From the NCBI GenBank assembly GCA_963661325.1, contig CAVLBP010000018.1:1-26938 (forward strand): a stretch of 26,938 nucleotides of DNA, written 5' to 3'. The stretch is from Pararoseburia sp963661325. Lineage in GTDB: Bacteria > Bacillota > Clostridia > Lachnospirales > Lachnospiraceae. Below, piece after piece: positions 8,470 through 15,822 of the stretch (position 1 is its first letter; each line of letters begins with the position of its first letter). The translations under genes were made by a program, and so were the position numbers. Under the pieces are notes generated by a model, which was not told the DNA's origin, did not search any database, and saw nothing but the letters and a program-made list of their open reading frames with translations.

Positions 8470-9920
8470 TGAATGCAGATTTTTTATGGGGTGGTGCGAT
8501 CGCTGCCAATCAGGCGGAGGGCGCATGGAATGTTGGAAACAAAGGAGATTCGATTGCAGATCATATCACCGCGGGGACAAAAACGTCTCCGCGGCGGTTT
8601 ACCCGGGACATACGGGAGGATGCCTTTTATCCCAGCCACAACGCCATCGATTTTTATCATCACTACAAGGAAGATATAGCCCTATTTGGACAGATGGGGT
8701 TTCAGGTGCTGCGCTTGTCTATTGCGTGGACACGCATTTTTCCCAAAGGGGATGAGACAGAGGCAAATGCCCAAGGACTGCAATTTTACCATGAGGTATT
8801 TCGTGAATGTAAAAAATGGGGGATCCGCCCATTGGTGACGCTTTCCCATTATGAAATGCCTTATCACCTGTGTCAGGCATATGGCGGGTGGCAGAATCGT
8901 AAAGTCATAGACTTTTTCCTGCGTTACTGCAAGACAGTTTTTACAGAGTATAAGGATGAAGTCGATCTGTGGTTGACCTTTAATGAGATGAATACGCTGG
9001 TCAGTCGGTTTGGAACACTTCTGGGGGCAGGAATTTTGCCGGAAGATGGAGCGGATATGTTTGGACTCAGCCGTATGCAGACGCCGGAGACGAGTGAGGA
9101 GATACAGGCGCGTTTTCAGGCACTTCACCATCAGTTTGTGGCAAGTGCAAAAGCGGTAACCTTAGCCCACGAGATCAATCCGAAAAATCGGGTGGGCTGT
9201 ATGTTATCTGCGGCAGGGGTCTATCCTTATACCTGTGCGCCGGATGATATGTTAGAGGCACAGTGGCAGATGAAAAAAAGCAACTGGTTCTGCGGGGATG
9301 TCTGCATCCGCGGGGAATATCCTTATTATATGGAGCGGTTTTTTAAAGAAAACGGAATTGTCATTGTCAGTCAGACAGAGGATGCTGATATTTTAAAAAA
9401 GGGCTGTGTGGATTTTTTCAGTTTCAGTTATTACACTTCGCGCTGTGTGACACGGGATAAAGAGGTACAAAAGACCGCCGGAAATATGATGCTGGGCGTG
9501 CAAAATCCTTATTTAAAGGCCAGTGAATGGGGCTGGATCATTGATCCTAAGGGGTTGCGCTATCTGTTGAATGCCATTTATGACCGTTACCGGATCCCGA
9601 TCATGCTGGTAGAAAATGGTCTGGGAGCCGTCGATCAGCTGACAGAGGACGGCTGTATCCATGACGATTACCGGATTGCCTATCTCAAAGCGCATATTGA
9701 GCAGATGAAGGAAGCCATGAAAGATGGTGTCGATCTGATCGGTTATACGCCGTGGGGCTGTATCGATCTGGTCAGTGCCAGTACAGGAGAGATGAAAAAA
9801 CGATATGGCTTTATCTATGTGGATCTGGATAATGAGGGCAAAGGATCCGGAAAACGTATAAAGAAGGATTCCTTTTACTGGTATCAGAAGTGTATTGCCA
9901 GCCATGGCGAGGACTTATAG
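8469..9920 (+). CDS. GH1 6-phospho-beta-glucosidase
   Basis: A 483-residue cytoplasmic family 1 glycosidase of the usual length. N-terminal FLWGGAIAANQAEGAW forms the subsite -1 region. The acid/base is Glu173 in LTFNEMN and the nucleophile is Glu382 in MLVENGLG. The YTPWGCIDLVSASTGEMKKRYGFIYVD segment near the C-terminus is typical of phospho-beta-glucosidases, where Ser and Lys contact the 6-phosphate. It should hydrolyse the phosphorylated disaccharide delivered by the PTS to glucose and glucose-6-phosphate. The ATG overlaps the EIIC stop codon, with GAGGT upstream. Phospho-specificity is strongly suggested by the motif and the PTS context. Confidence 0.94.
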   Translation: MNADFLWGGAIAANQAEGAWNVGNKGDSIADHITAGTKTSPRRFTRDIREDAFYPSHNAIDFYHHYKEDIALFGQMGFQVLRLSIAWTRIFPKGDETEANAQGLQFYHEVFRECKKWGIRPLVTLSHYEMPYHLCQAYGGWQNRKVIDFFLRYCKTVFTEYKDEVDLWLTFNEMNTLVSRFGTLLGAGILPEDGADMFGLSRMQTPETSEEIQARFQALHHQFVASAKAVTLAHEINPKNRVGCMLSAAGVYPYTCAPDDMLEAQWQMKKSNWFCGDVCIRGEYPYYMERFFKENGIVIVSQTEDADILKKGCVDFFSFSYYTSRCVTRDKEVQKTAGNMMLGVQNPYLKASEWGWIIDPKGLRYLLNAIYDRYRIPIMLVENGLGAVDQLTEDGCIHDDYRIAYLKAHIEQMKEAMKDGVDLIGYTPWGCIDLVSASTGEMKKRYGFIYVDLDNEGKGSGKRIKKDSFYWYQKCIASHGEDL

Positions 9921-9939
9921 AAATAAGAGGGTGGATAGT

Positions 9940-10206
9940 ATGGTTACAAAACAAGTGGAATTTATCAATAAGACAGGACTTCACGCAAGACCGGCATCGG
10001 ATTTTGTCATGCTGGCAAAGAAATATGAGTCAAAGATCACCATCTGCAAAGAAGGCGGAGAGCCGGTCAATGCAAAATCGGTCGTGCGTCTTTTGGCAGA
10101 AGGAATCGGGCAGGGGACAAAAGCGGAACTTGCAGCAGAAGGCGCGGATGAGACAGAAGCGATCGAGGCTTTGGCTGCCTTGGTTGCCAGTGGATTTGGA
10201 GAATAA
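9940..10206 (+). CDS. HPr-family phosphocarrier
   Basis: An 88-residue HPr. The ATG at 9940 is chosen because AGAGGG lies eight bases upstream and the product then matches the family length; an upstream in-frame ATG at 9895 would add 15 unrelated residues. The active His15 in KTGLHARPAS is intact. The regulatory serine (Ser47 in VNAKS) is present, but the next residues are VVRLLAEGIGQG instead of the usual IMGVMSLG surface that binds HPr kinase and CcpA. It lies between the GH1 and Enzyme I genes, so it probably serves the co-encoded EII complex. Whether the Ser is phosphorylated is open. Confidence 0.93.
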   Translation: MVTKQVEFINKTGLHARPASDFVMLAKKYESKITICKEGGEPVNAKSVVRLLAEGIGQGTKAELAAEGADETEAIEALAALVASGFGE

Positions 10207-10218
10207 GGAGACTGTGGT

Positions 10219-11931
10219 ATGGGCGAAGGACAGATGTTTTTAAGCGGGAATGCCGTATCCAAAGGCATTGCGATCGCAAAAGCATATAGATATGAACCAC
10301 TGGATCTGACGATCAGCAAAAGCAAGTGCGACAAGAAGGAGACAGAAGCCGAGTGTCGGCGCTTTCAACTGGCAAGGGAGCAGGCAAAAGAGGAATTGCA
10401 GGTTCTTTATGCTGCCTTAGAAGAGCAGCATCCCGACCAGGCAAAGATTTTTCTGGCGCATCAGGAAGTCTTAGAAGATGAGGAAATGATCGAAGAGACG
10501 GGGGATGCCATCAAAGTGGATTGTATGACGGCTGAAAGTGCAGTTGATACAATATTCAACCAGTATGCTGACCTTTTAAGGCAGGTAGATGATCCCCTGA
10601 TCGCGGGCAGGGCAGCAGACCTTTTGGATGTCAGGGCAAGGGTGCTCCGGCTATTACTGGGAAAAGAAGAAAGAAGGCTGGATCATTTTGCCGAGGATGT
10701 GATCGTGGTGGCGCATGACCTTTTGCCGAGCGACACTGCTAATCTGGATCGCACCCATGTCAAAGGTCTGATCACGGAAGTGGGCGGTTCCAACTCTCAC
10801 TGCGCAATCTTAGCCCGAAGTTTTTTGCTTCCGGCGATATTGGGGGCAGGGGATGCCATGAGCCGTATCAAAGACGGACAAGACCTGATCCTGGATGGGC
10901 TGACCGGTCAGATATGGTTGGATTTTTCCAAAGAAGAAAAAGAACAGTATGAACAAAAGCGGCAGTTATGGAAGAAACAAATAGAGGAGGAGCAGACCTT
11001 TTTGCTTCGCCCGGGGGCAACCAAAGATGGCGCCGAGATCGCACTGGGCATCAATGTGGGATCAGATTCGTACGATACGGCAGAGGAAGCCTACGACTTT
11101 ATCGGCCTTTTCCGGACGGAATTTTTGTATATGGAAAACGACCATATGCCGACGGAGGAAGAACAATTTCGCGTCTATCGTCGTATTTTAGAAGGGGCAA
11201 AGGGAAAGCCGGTGACCCTGCGGACACTGGATATCGGAGGGGATAAGACCCTGCCGTATTTTTCTTTGCCAAAAGAAGACAATCCTTTTTTGGGAGAGCG
11301 GGCGCTGCGCTTATGCTTTTCCCATAGGGAGATCTTTGAGACACAGGTGCGGGCGGCACTCAGAGCATCTGTCTATGGATCTTTACAGATCATGTTTCCT
11401 ATGGTAGGCAGTGTGGAGGATATCCGCCAGGCAAAAGCCTGGGTCAGTCAGATCATGTCTGCTTTGGATCAGGAGGGTATTGCATATGACCCAAAGGTTA
11501 AGATCGGTGTCATGATCGAAGTTCCAAGTCTGGCTTTGCAGGCAGATCTTGTGGTGCGTGAGGTGGATTTTGCCAGTATCGGGTCCAATGATCTGACCCA
11601 GTATGTATGTGCGGCAGACCGCATGAATGCTGCTATGGAGCCCTATTACCAGACTTATGCACCAGCAATGATCCGGCTTTTGGGCTTTGTTTTTGACAGT
11701 TTTCAAAAAGCAAACAAGCCAATCTCTGTCTGTGGTGAGATGGCGGGAAACCCCAAGGGGGCAGCACTTCTGGTCGGACTTGGCGCAAGAAAACTCAGTA
11801 TGAATGCTGCCATGCTGGCTGCGGTGAAAGCAGAACTGGCAAGGCATACGATAGACGAATTAGAGAAAATGGCAAAGACCTGTCAGGGACTTTGCACAGA
11901 AAAAGAGATCAAGGAGCAGATGGAAATGTAA
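10219..11931 (+). CDS. ptsI: PTS Enzyme I (PEP:protein phosphotransferase)
   Basis: A 570-residue soluble Enzyme I, full length for the family. Order: N-terminal HPr-binding and phosphohistidine domain with His194 in EVGGSNSHCAILARS; C-terminal PEP-binding barrel with FRTEFLYMENDHMPTEEEQF, LRTLDIGGDKTLPYF, GSNDLTQY and the catalytic Cys505 in SVCGEMAGN. It transfers phosphate from PEP to HPr. AAGGAG lies eight bases before the ATG and the HPr gene ends 12 bases upstream. Finding HPr and Enzyme I inside a sugar-specific operon is unusual, since ptsHI normally stands alone; this copy may be the only one or a dedicated one. Confidence 0.96.
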   Translation: MGEGQMFLSGNAVSKGIAIAKAYRYEPLDLTISKSKCDKKETEAECRRFQLAREQAKEELQVLYAALEEQHPDQAKIFLAHQEVLEDEEMIEETGDAIKVDCMTAESAVDTIFNQYADLLRQVDDPLIAGRAADLLDVRARVLRLLLGKEERRLDHFAEDVIVVAHDLLPSDTANLDRTHVKGLITEVGGSNSHCAILARSFLLPAILGAGDAMSRIKDGQDLILDGLTGQIWLDFSKEEKEQYEQKRQLWKKQIEEEQTFLLRPGATKDGAEIALGINVGSDSYDTAEEAYDFIGLFRTEFLYMENDHMPTEEEQFRVYRRILEGAKGKPVTLRTLDIGGDKTLPYFSLPKEDNPFLGERALRLCFSHREIFETQVRAALRASVYGSLQIMFPMVGSVEDIRQAKAWVSQIMSALDQEGIAYDPKVKIGVMIEVPSLALQADLVVREVDFASIGSNDLTQYVCAADRMNAAMEPYYQTYAPAMIRLLGFVFDSFQKANKPISVCGEMAGNPKGAALLVGLGARKLSMNAAMLAAVKAELARHTIDELEKMAKTCQGLCTEKEIKEQMEM

Positions 11932-11951
11932 AAGAAAGTTAAGAGGTTTTT

Positions 11952-14819
11952 ATGAAAAGAAGAATAGGAAGCAGATGTCTGGCTGGTCTATTGACAGCTA
12001 TTCTTGCAGTGACGACGTTGGGGACATCTTTGGTCGAAGCATCTACAGGAAACATTGATGCTTCGATCGTAGCGGAATCTTTACAGGTGGCAAAGCAGGT
12101 AGAGGCAGAGGGAATCGTTCTTTTGAAAAATGAGGATCGGGTGCTGCCACTTGCATCAGAGCAGACGGTCAATGTCTTTGGAAGCGCGGCGATCGATCCA
12201 TATTATGGAAGTTCCGGTTCGGGATCGATCAAGTCCGATACCATGATCGGGTTTTATGATGCCTTATCTGCGGCAGGCATCACTTATAACGATACCCTGT
12301 ATCAATCTTATCAGACATGGTATGGAAAGAACGGCAATCACAAGGAAATGCCGGTCAGCGAATTGGATATGACACAGGCAAGGGAATATGCCGATACAGC
12401 GATCCTTATGATCGGAAGATCCGGGAGTGAAGGGGATGACCTGACTCTGGAAGAATTGCAGTTGACATCGGACGAAAGCAGTCTGATCGATGTCGTGGCA
12501 AAGACCTTTGATCATGTGATCGTATTGTTTAATATTGCAAATATTATGGAGATGGGATTTTTAGAAAATTACCCATCGATCCAGGGGGCTGCGATCATAT
12601 GGACACCCGGTGAAGCGGGCATGGAATCGGTGGCGCAGATGCTGGCAGGGCAAATAAATCCATCCGGCAAACTACAGGATACGATCGCATATCATGTTTC
12701 AGATCATCCATCTACCGCAAATTTTGGCGATTATACTTATGCGGATCAGAAGGCAAATTTTGTGGAGTACGAGGAAGGCATTTATGTCGGCTATCGTTAT
12801 TTTGAGACCTTTGGAGTCCCGGTCCAGTATCCGTTTGGCTATGGGATCTCCTATACAGAATTTGCATGGAGTGACATTAGTTTTGACAAAAATGGAAGGG
12901 ATTGTCAGGTGGCAGCGACAGTAACGAACTGCGGAGAACGTGCCGGTAAAGATGTGATCCAGATCTATGTCAGCCTGCCATATCAGGCAGGAGGCGTGGA
13001 AAAGGCAGCGACACAGTTGGTGGCTTTTGTCAAAACAGATCTTCTGGAACCGGGAGCAAGTGCGCGCTATACGGCAACTTTTGACATATGGGATTGTTCT
13101 TCTTATGATGCTGCTGTGGAGGAGGCATACATATTAGATGCCGGTGATTATACGGTACATGTAGCACATGACGTCAAACAGAGTGAGTGTGATTTTTCCT
13201 ATTCGCTGGGCGAAAAACTGGTAAAAAAGACAGATGAGGTCTCAGGTGCAGAAATCAAGAATTTGTTTTCGGATGCGTTCTGTGATCAGATGACAGTCCT
13301 GTCAAGAATGGATCCGGTGGGGACTTATCCGACCACACCTGTCAACGAGGTCTGTCCGGTGGATATCAGTGACATGGATGCAGCGGTCGCACCGGAGACA
13401 GATACAGATGCAGTGGCACCGACGATCGGGGCAATTTACGAGGATAAGATCATGCTACAGGAAGTGGCTGTGGATCCATCCTTAGAAGAGGCGTTTTTAG
13501 ACCAGTTGACTTTGGATGAGATGATCGATCTGATCTGCAACTGTGGCTATAAGACACCGAGCGTAGACCGCCTGGGAATCCCAAAGACAAATGATAATGA
13601 TGGACCGGCTTCTGTGAAAGGAGCAGGCGGTCTTTTGTATCGGAACTCCGGTGTGGCATGGCCGGCGGGAGTATGTCTTGCCTGCACATGGAATGTAGAT
13701 CTTGCTTATGCACATGGCGTGCGCTGTGGTATCGAGGCAAAAAATATCGGTACAAATATCTGGTATGCACCGACGGCAAATATTCATAGAAATCCAAAGG
13801 GCGGACGAAATTTTGAGTATTTCTCCGAAGATCCGATCGTTTGCGGAAAGATGGCAAGTGCCATTGTGCAGGGGGCACAGTCGCAAAACCTGACAGTTAC
13901 AGTAAAACATCTGGTCTTAAATGAGCAGGAGAAAAACCGCTGGGGGATTTTGACATGGGCGGATGAACAGACGATACGAGAGATTTATCTAAAGCCTTTT
14001 GAGATAGCGATCAAGGAAGGCGGAGCAAAAGGTGTCATGTCTGCTTACAGCCGTTTGGGAAAGACATGGTGCGGCGGAAATGATGTACTGTTAAAGGATC
14101 TTTTGCGTACAGAGTGGGGCTATTCTGATTATGTGATCTCAGACTTTTCCGTACATGGTCTGTATGGAAGTTACATGAATCCTTTACAGGCGACCTATGC
14201 GCAGAATGATGCAAATCTGACAGGTATTTATGCAGTGCAGTTTTTATCTATCAAAAAGGCGATGAAGCAGGAGTATAAAGAAAATCCGGTAGCCTTTGGT
14301 ACAGCCATGCGGGCGTGTGTAAGAGACATTATCCATATGAAAATGGCATCCAGTGCCTTTTCTGGGCAGGCAGGTACATCAGAAAGCATGCGCATTGAGG
14401 GTGAGACAGCAAAGGTCAAGGGCAAGTCCGTCAAGAATGCCGGATTTACGGAAAAAGCAGATGGTGCAAGTCAGGGCTATGTACTCTGCAATCTGTCAAA
14501 GAAAGGCAATGTGGCGACATGGACATTTGATGTGGCAGAGGCAGGAACTTATGATCTGACTATGGCATTGGCTAGCACAAACCTGATCGGAAAAGATGTG
14601 GCATTAAGTAAGCAGATCAACATGCAGGTCAACGGCGTGGATACGGATGTATCAGAGATAGAGATTTTGGGCAGTGGCGTTTTGAAATATAATCAGTTTG
14701 CTACCTATGGCCCATTACAGGTAGAGTTGCAGGCAGGGACGAATACGATTACATGGACAGTGACGGGGTATTCGGTACCAAATGTTGACTATATGGAATT
14801 TTATAAGGTGACAGAGTAA
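11952..14819 (+). CDS. Secreted circularly permuted GH3 beta-glucosidase with C-terminal CBM-like domain
   Basis: A 955-residue exported GH3 enzyme. A signal peptide (about residues 1-29: MKRR, hydrophobic core LAGLLTAILAVTTLG, possible cleavage after VEA) precedes a permuted domain order. The GH3 C-type domain (about 40-290) comes first, then a fibronectin-III-like domain (about 305-420), an acidic linker, and the catalytic barrel (about 520-800) with GGRNFEYFSEDP, VKHLVLNEQEKNR and the nucleophile Asp731 in YVISDFS. A final beta-rich region (about 815-955, MRIEGETAKVKG to VDYMEFYKVTE) resembles family 6/35 carbohydrate-binding modules. No LPXTG, SLH or lipobox anchor is visible. It is the last gene of the PTS operon, 20 bases after Enzyme I, with AAGAGG before the ATG. 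It probably trims oligosaccharides outside the cell. Confidence 0.9.
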   Translation: MKRRIGSRCLAGLLTAILAVTTLGTSLVEASTGNIDASIVAESLQVAKQVEAEGIVLLKNEDRVLPLASEQTVNVFGSAAIDPYYGSSGSGSIKSDTMIGFYDALSAAGITYNDTLYQSYQTWYGKNGNHKEMPVSELDMTQAREYADTAILMIGRSGSEGDDLTLEELQLTSDESSLIDVVAKTFDHVIVLFNIANIMEMGFLENYPSIQGAAIIWTPGEAGMESVAQMLAGQINPSGKLQDTIAYHVSDHPSTANFGDYTYADQKANFVEYEEGIYVGYRYFETFGVPVQYPFGYGISYTEFAWSDISFDKNGRDCQVAATVTNCGERAGKDVIQIYVSLPYQAGGVEKAATQLVAFVKTDLLEPGASARYTATFDIWDCSSYDAAVEEAYILDAGDYTVHVAHDVKQSECDFSYSLGEKLVKKTDEVSGAEIKNLFSDAFCDQMTVLSRMDPVGTYPTTPVNEVCPVDISDMDAAVAPETDTDAVAPTIGAIYEDKIMLQEVAVDPSLEEAFLDQLTLDEMIDLICNCGYKTPSVDRLGIPKTNDNDGPASVKGAGGLLYRNSGVAWPAGVCLACTWNVDLAYAHGVRCGIEAKNIGTNIWYAPTANIHRNPKGGRNFEYFSEDPIVCGKMASAIVQGAQSQNLTVTVKHLVLNEQEKNRWGILTWADEQTIREIYLKPFEIAIKEGGAKGVMSAYSRLGKTWCGGNDVLLKDLLRTEWGYSDYVISDFSVHGLYGSYMNPLQATYAQNDANLTGIYAVQFLSIKKAMKQEYKENPVAFGTAMRACVRDIIHMKMASSAFSGQAGTSESMRIEGETAKVKGKSVKNAGFTEKADGASQGYVLCNLSKKGNVATWTFDVAEAGTYDLTMALASTNLIGKDVALSKQINMQVNGVDTDVSEIEILGSGVLKYNQFATYGPLQVELQAGTNTITWTVTGYSVPNVDYMEFYKVTE

Positions 14820-14846
14820 AAATATCATATTCGATACAAAAAGAAC

Positions 14847-14893
14847 TTGCAAATATGCTTTGCCGGATGTTATAATCTAGCAAAGCATATTTG
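14847..14893 (+). promoter_or_regulatory. Promoter embedded in a perfect 14-bp inverted repeat
   Basis: CAAATATGCTTTGC (14850-14863) and GCAAAGCATATTTG (14880-14893) are perfect inverted copies separated by 16 bases. The spacer contains TATAAT (14871-14876), and TTGCAA (14847-14852) overlaps the left arm 18 bases upstream. A start near 14883 would fall in the right arm. This arrangement suits a repressor or activator dyad over a promoter for the VOC gene. The right arm is followed by TTTTC, so it may also, or instead, terminate the PTS operon. Confidence 0.55.
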
Positions 14894-14912
14894 TTTTCAA
14901 GGAAGTCTTATT

Positions 14913-15010
14913 TATGCGAGGGTTATTCGATTCGCATATCTCAAAAGATTCAATTAGATGATCAAGATTTATGCTTTTATTCCAATGTCAATACAAGTAA
15001 ATAAAAGCAT
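14913..15010 (+). promoter_or_regulatory. Structured leader upstream of the VOC gene
   Basis: Two further inverted repeats follow the promoter. TATGCGA (14913-14919) pairs with TCGCATA (14932-14938). ATGCTTTTATT (14971-14981) pairs with AATAAAAGCAT (15000-15010) across 18 bases. The outer ATGCTTT/AAAGCAT words of the second repeat also occur in the promoter dyad at 14855-14888. They may be protein sites or RNA hairpins; no known riboswitch family was recognised. Confidence 0.4.
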
Positions 15011-15039
15011 TGTATTTTAAATAAATTGGAGGTCAAACT

Positions 15040-15423
15040 ATGAGTATGATAAAAGGAATCCATCACGTTTCTCTAAAATGTCGTGATGTTAAGGAATATG
15101 AAAAAACCATCTCTTTCTATAAAGACGTATTGGGACTTCCGGCATTGCGCACATGGAAAGAGGGGACGATGGTCGAGACTGGAAGCGGTATCATTGAGAT
15201 CTTTAATAATGGCAGTGACGCACCGGGACAGGGGGTCATCCGCCACTTTGCCTTTGCCACGGATGATGTAGACGCTTGTATCGATAGGGTAAAAAAGGCA
15301 GGCTATGAAGTGACGGTCGAACCCAAAGACGTCTTGATGTCATCCGAGCCGCCGTTTCCTATCCGTGTGGCATTTTGCAAAGGACCACTGGGTGAGGAAA
15401 TCGAATTTTTCCAGGAACATTAA
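15040..15423 (+). CDS. VOC-family (glyoxalase/dioxygenase fold) protein
   Basis: A 127-residue protein with the paired beta-alpha-beta modules of the vicinal oxygen chelate superfamily. The N-terminal GIHHVSLKCRD, the middle GSGIIEIF, RHFAFATDDVDA and the C-terminal PLGEEIEFFQE supply the usual His/Glu metal-ligand positions. SFYKDVLGL is a typical family helix. Members include glyoxalase I, methylmalonyl-CoA epimerase and resistance proteins, so the reaction cannot be assigned. TTGGAGG precedes the ATG and the small zinc-ribbon gene follows after 16 bases. Family certain, function unknown. Confidence 0.88.
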   Translation: MSMIKGIHHVSLKCRDVKEYEKTISFYKDVLGLPALRTWKEGTMVETGSGIIEIFNNGSDAPGQGVIRHFAFATDDVDACIDRVKKAGYEVTVEPKDVLMSSEPPFPIRVAFCKGPLGEEIEFFQEH

Positions 15424-15439
15424 AAAGGAGAACAGACAA

Positions 15440-15664
15440 ATGGATATTTTTGAAAAGATCGAATTACAGGATTGTCCGATCTGCGGTGGAGCAGGTCTTT
15501 TGGAGGAGGAGAATGGCAATAGCTTTTATGCAGCATGTCTGGATTGTGGCAGCCGTTCTGTAAATATTGATTATAAAGACGCTGAAGGACGCGAGGATGC
15601 AGCGCAGCGGGCAGCCGATCTGTGGAATACAGGAAAGGTGATCTCCAGCCATCCGGGAGAATAG
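15440..15664 (+). CDS. Small zinc-ribbon (Lar-like) protein
   Basis: A 74-residue protein. The ATG at 15440 is chosen because AAGGAG sits nine bases upstream and the upstream in-frame codons overlap the VOC gene. It has Cys12-x2-Cys15 (CPICGG) and Cys33-x2-Cys36 (CLDCG), a likely zinc ribbon, followed by an acidic stretch and AAQRAADLWNTG. The CPxCGG, CxxCG and A-x2-WN layout is that of Lar-type restriction alleviation small proteins, which are common in phages and bacteria. There is no restriction system nearby, so that role is only a resemblance. It probably shares a transcript with the VOC gene. Confidence 0.8.
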   Translation: MDIFEKIELQDCPICGGAGLLEEENGNSFYAACLDCGSRSVNIDYKDAEGREDAAQRAADLWNTGKVISSHPGE

Positions 15665-15677
15665 AGAATTATATCTA

Positions 15678-15708
15678 TTGACACTGGTATTATACTAGGG
15701 TTTATGAT
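15678..15708 (+). promoter_or_regulatory. MerR-type promoter/operator, site 1 (transporter)
   Basis: TTGACA (15678-15683) and TATGAT (15703-15708) are 19 bases apart, the overlong spacing typical of MerR-activated promoters. The 21-base core at 15684-15704 reads CTGGTAT, TA, TACTAGGGTTTA. It contains an imperfect dyad CTGGTA-N3-TACTAG and matches sites 2 and 3 in this window at 17 of 21 positions common to all three. It should drive the transporter and cyclodeaminase-family genes. Confidence 0.82.
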
Positions 15709-15715
15709 GCGATAT

Positions 15716-15735
15716 AAAGAGGTACAAAGAGGTAC
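15716..15735 (+). repeat. Tandem 10-bp repeat at predicted transcript start
   Basis: AAAGAGGTAC occurs twice in perfect tandem (15716-15725 and 15726-15735), starting at the predicted start of the site 1 transcript. Either copy could pair with the downstream GTGCC plus T-run, giving two alternative hairpins. Confidence 0.7.
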
Positions 15736-15761
15736 ACAGAGGGATCTGTGTGCCTTTTTTT
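15726..15761 (+). terminator. Terminator-like hairpin just after the site 1 promoter
   Basis: AAAGAGGTACACAG (15726-15739) pairs with CTGTGTGCCTTTTT (15746-15759) over 14 positions with two wobble pairs and a six-base loop, ending in a T-run. It lies about ten bases after the predicted start of the MerR-type transcript and 60 bases before the transporter gene. It may terminate the VOC/zinc-ribbon transcript, attenuate the transporter transcript, or both. Confidence 0.8.
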
Positions 15762-15822
15762 GCGCTTTTGCGTGAGAATGTGTGAAACACATTCTGTTTA
15801 TTATGGAAAAGGGAGGATGCGA

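Noticed and set aside
14820..15039. A possible fourth MerR operator ahead of the VOC gene.
   Set aside because: The TATAAT promoter here has an 18-base spacing and no CTGGTAT...GTTTA core, so the VOC/zinc-ribbon genes are not placed in the MerR regulon.
15440..15664. Anti-restriction function for the Lar-like small protein, hinting at a defence or prophage island.
   Set aside because: Only the zinc-ribbon layout is shared. No restriction, phage or mobile genes are nearby, so a defence role is unsupported.
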